From NCBI RefSeq assembly GCF_042665195.1, contig NZ_JBHTBW010000009.1, positions 1 to 61,959 of the forward strand: DNA of 61,959 bases. The letters run 5' to 3'. The stretch is from Laceyella putida (GTDB taxonomy: Bacteria > Bacillota > Bacilli > Thermoactinomycetales > Thermoactinomycetaceae). This document shows, in pieces, positions 60,263 through 61,959 of this stretch. The notes below the pieces were generated by a model. The model was not told the DNA's origin. It ran no database searches and was given only the letters and a program-made list of their open reading frames with translations. The translations under genes were made by a program, and so were the position numbers. Each line of letters starts with the position of its first letter. Position 1 is the first letter of the stretch.

Positions 60263-60658
60263 ATGCCCATTCGACACACCTTTCTCCTCACCCTCTGCGC
60301 CCTGTTACTCCTCAGTGGTTGCGGCACACCGCCGGAGCAAACCACCGCACCCGTCAAGAATCCAACCGCCTCGACCCCACAGCGGAAACAACTTGTCGAA
60401 GTGACAGGCCAAGTTTTGGACTTGCAAGGAAGCCCCATCCACGGTGTCACCGTCACCCCCGTCCCCACCGGCAAGCGGCCCGTCCCTCTTCCCCGCATGT
60501 TGCGCTATACGGACACCTTGGGACGGTTTACCTGGCGCGTGCCACCCGGCACCTATGATTTCAACTTCCAGAAAACCGGCTACCTTGGGCAAAGCAAACC
60601 CGTCAACGCCACCAACGGGACCATCCGAATGCAAGTGCAGATGGCCCGAATAAACTGA
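60263..60658 (+). CDS. Lipoprotein with carboxypeptidase-regulatory-like domain (copy 2)
   Basis: 131-aa paralogue of the 58506-58892 product: signal FLLTLCALLLLSGCG, lipobox LSGC, Thr/Pro linker, then VTGQVLDLQGSPIHGVTVTP, YTDTLGRFTWRVPPGTYDF and KTGYLGQSKPV. CAAGGAGG before ATG. Both copies and the 56-aa lipoprotein plus the protease make a secreted-protein cluster, split by the IS605-type element. Confidence 0.8.
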   Translation: MPIRHTFLLTLCALLLLSGCGTPPEQTTAPVKNPTASTPQRKQLVEVTGQVLDLQGSPIHGVTVTPVPTGKRPVPLPRMLRYTDTLGRFTWRVPPGTYDFNFQKTGYLGQSKPVNATNGTIRMQVQMARIN

Positions 60659-60736
60659 ACAAAAAAGGAATCCATTCCATGATTTTATTAAAAGTCAAGA
60701 TTGTACTGATTTTGGCTTGATAACAAAGAAAAAAGA

Positions 60737-60815
60737 TATAATGTCACACATTATATAAGGTAAAAGAGAAGGATAGATAAAAGCAATCATTATCAGCTTT
60801 ATCTATCCTTTTTTT
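60737..60815 (+). other. Possible short transcription unit
   Basis: TATAAT (60737-60742) is a consensus -10 without a good -35; 25 bp later a strong terminator AAGGATAGATAAAAGC / GCTTTATCTATCCTT with seven T (60769-60815). Could be a small RNA, an attenuator, or just the terminator of the lipoprotein operon. Confidence 0.35.
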
Positions 60816-60952
60816 GCACTACATATGACCTCATTTACTACAACAACATTAATATTGTACTGCGGTAAATTAATAATTTCGTTATTCAATTAACGTACCC
60901 GTTAGTTGAAGAAGAAAATATCCCTATCTGTCCTTAAATGAGTTATTATTTT

Positions 60953-61036
60953 TTAGCTATTTTCCTCTCGTAGTAAAGCGATACCAAAAGCAAGACCAAA
61001 AGCGATACTTAATGCTTGAAACAAAAACTTCTTCAA
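60953..61036 (-). CDS. 27-aa hydrophobic peptide
   Basis: TTG-started frame with GGAG 8 nt upstream: KKFLFQALSIAFGLAFGIAL then LREENS, a single TM peptide with basic start and acidic end. The start lies in an inverted repeat: GTTAGTTGAAGAAG at 60901-60914 and CTTCTTCAACTAAC at 61028-61041. Size and composition are like small membrane peptides or type I toxins; function unknown. Confidence 0.35.
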   Translation of the reverse strand: MKKFLFQALSIAFGLAFGIALLREENS

Positions 61037-61189
61037 CTAACCTACTCCGTTAGCACAATAAGGAACATTGTCATGGAAACGTCCAACAGACAAGATAATT
61101 CGGTTAATTAATAAATAAAACTATCAATCTTTCTAAAACTAATAATCAATAGATAAAAGAACGGAAGGAAAAAAGTTAGATTTCACTTT

Positions 61190-61480
61190 TACATGTGATC
61201 GAGTTCCTCGAACTTTTGTTGACATAGTGAAGTATTTTTTTCCAGAAGCAAAGACGATTGAAGAATATTGGAAAAGACAAACTTAGCTGCATATCGAAAC
61301 AATCGTGAAAAAGAACCAGATCAAGTCCTGGTAACCTCCATTCAGTCATTTAAACAGTTAATAAGTAAGCTAAAATCAACAAAAGTAGTAAAAAATCCAA
61401 TTGCCTATTTTCACGGAATTCTTAATAAAAAATTTGAAGAGTTCTATTTTGAGGAGTTATTTGAGATGAGGTTTTCGTAA
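61190..61480 (+). pseudogene. Decayed conserved Bacillales protein
   Basis: One frame reads PRTFVDIVKYFFPEAKTIEE then stops; the next frame continues AAYRNNREKEPDQVLVTSIQ, later KNPIAYFHGILNKKFEEFYF ending ELFEM. The NP(I/V)AYF.G.LNKK..E..FEE pattern recalls a conserved Bacillus protein of unknown function (helix-turn-helix/replication-type in annotation). A single frameshift near 61280 and no clear start or ribosome site mean it is a relic. Region 61040-61190 has nothing else. Confidence 0.45.
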
Positions 61481-61664
61481 ACAAATGTCTGCAACTTTGA
61501 GAAAAAGTCTCCCCTCTTCGTTTAAGAAATATCTGGATGATACTTTTTCAGAAATGGTGATATCTAGAAGATGCCCTTTTATTCAAAATTAGGTTGTAAT
61601 AATTGTTATTCATCCAATCTCCTCTATTTTCTATTTCATAAACTAGTGGAAAAGGGGGGTATAA

Positions 61665-61959
61665 ATGAGCTGCAAAAAACATAAGCACAAGCGGAAAAAA
61701 TGTAAGCGGGTCCACTTGAAAAAGAAATTTATTTGTTGCCCAGGAGCAAGGGGACCACAGGGTCCACAGGGACCACTGGGACCACAGGGTCCACAGGGAC
61801 CACTGGGACCACTGGGACCACAGGGTCCACTGGGACCACTGGGACCACAGGGACCACAGGGACCACTGGGACCACTGGGACCACAGGGTCCACAGGGACC
61901 ACTGGGACCTGCTGGACCAACAGGAGCAACGGGACCACTGGGACCTGCTGGACCAACAG
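61665..61959 (+). CDS. Collagen-like protein, 3' end outside the window
   Basis: Begins MSCKKHKHKRKKCKRVHLKK, KFICCPGARG and then strict Gly-X-Y triplets (GPQGPQGPLGPLGP, later GPAGPTGATG) to the window end. Such proteins form filaments on spore exosporium or cell surface (BclA-like) in Bacillales. AAAGGGGGG 5 nt before ATG. The repeats are built from near-identical 9-bp units (GGACCACTG/GGTCCACAG), so length will vary by slippage. No signal peptide; the Cys/Lys/His head may attach it to the spore. Confidence 0.85.
   Translation, partial: MSCKKHKHKRKKCKRVHLKKKFICCPGARGPQGPQGPLGPQGPQGPLGPLGPQGPLGPLGPQGPQGPLGPLGPQGPQGPLGPAGPTGATGPLGPAGPT

Overview
The window looks like chromosomal DNA of an endospore-forming Bacillales member, most likely a (thermophilic) Thermoactinomycetaceae-type Gram-positive. 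Reasons: spore-associated genes (prkA, yhbH, two spo0M paralogues, a ferritin-like YhjR-type protein, a collagen-like surface protein, a YhzD-like protein), strong AGGAGG-type ribosome sites with many GTG/TTG starts, lipoproteins with Gram-positive lipoboxes and Bacillus-type short operons. The genus is an inference; no rRNA is present.

Layout. 1-1.1 kb: damaged IS200/IS605 element with an assembly gap (579-616). 1.1-6.1 kb: ctaG remnant, nitrilase and a divergent MocR-type regulator with a palindromic operator, a His/Met-rich coat-like protein, a BASS-family transporter. 6.2-10.4 kb: Fur-controlled siderophore ABC importer (ATPase, lipoprotein, two permeases). 10.5-11.2 kb: second IS605 relic. 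12.5-19.2 kb: a locus of two spo0M paralogues, a secreted nuclease lipoprotein, a kinase-like protein, a tyrosine recombinase lacking catalytic residues and a CNNM/CorC transporter; three of these units share a tandem TTTACCGAAT upstream motif. 19.4-25.4 kb: yhbH-prkA sporulation kinase pair, HAD phosphatase, trmL, amidase-like protein, ogt. 26-33.5 kb: coaA, queG, udg4/ABC-class ATPase/rnhA, Cof phosphatase, three tandem tRNA-Pro, tRNA-Leu, a holin and an ORF-less IS605 derivative. 33.7-43.4 kb: a phenylacetate (paa) catabolic operon under a TetR regulator. 43.9-51.5 kb: an unknown protein, lplA-type ligase, recQ, metallo-hydrolase, Cof phosphatase, rnz. 51.9-57 kb: secreted serine hydrolase, MFS transporter, MscS channel, small secreted proteins. 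57.5-62 kb: glutamyl-endopeptidase-like protease, paralogous small lipoproteins interrupted by an IS605-type element with an RHH gene, gene relics, and the start of a collagen-like protein.

The paa operon is the clearest pathway: PaaK makes phenylacetyl-CoA, PaaABCD epoxidises the ring, and two hydroxyacyl-CoA dehydrogenases plus a thiolase carry out the beta-oxidation-like end; PaaE, PaaG, PaaF and PaaZ are not in the window. Most notable non-coding finds are a four-copy interspersed repeat with TGACAAAG-like terminal inverted repeats (28.2, 38.8, 51.5 and 56.8 kb), the TTTACCGAAT motif pairs, and a 0.4-kb ORF-less IS605 derivative. No CRISPR array was seen.
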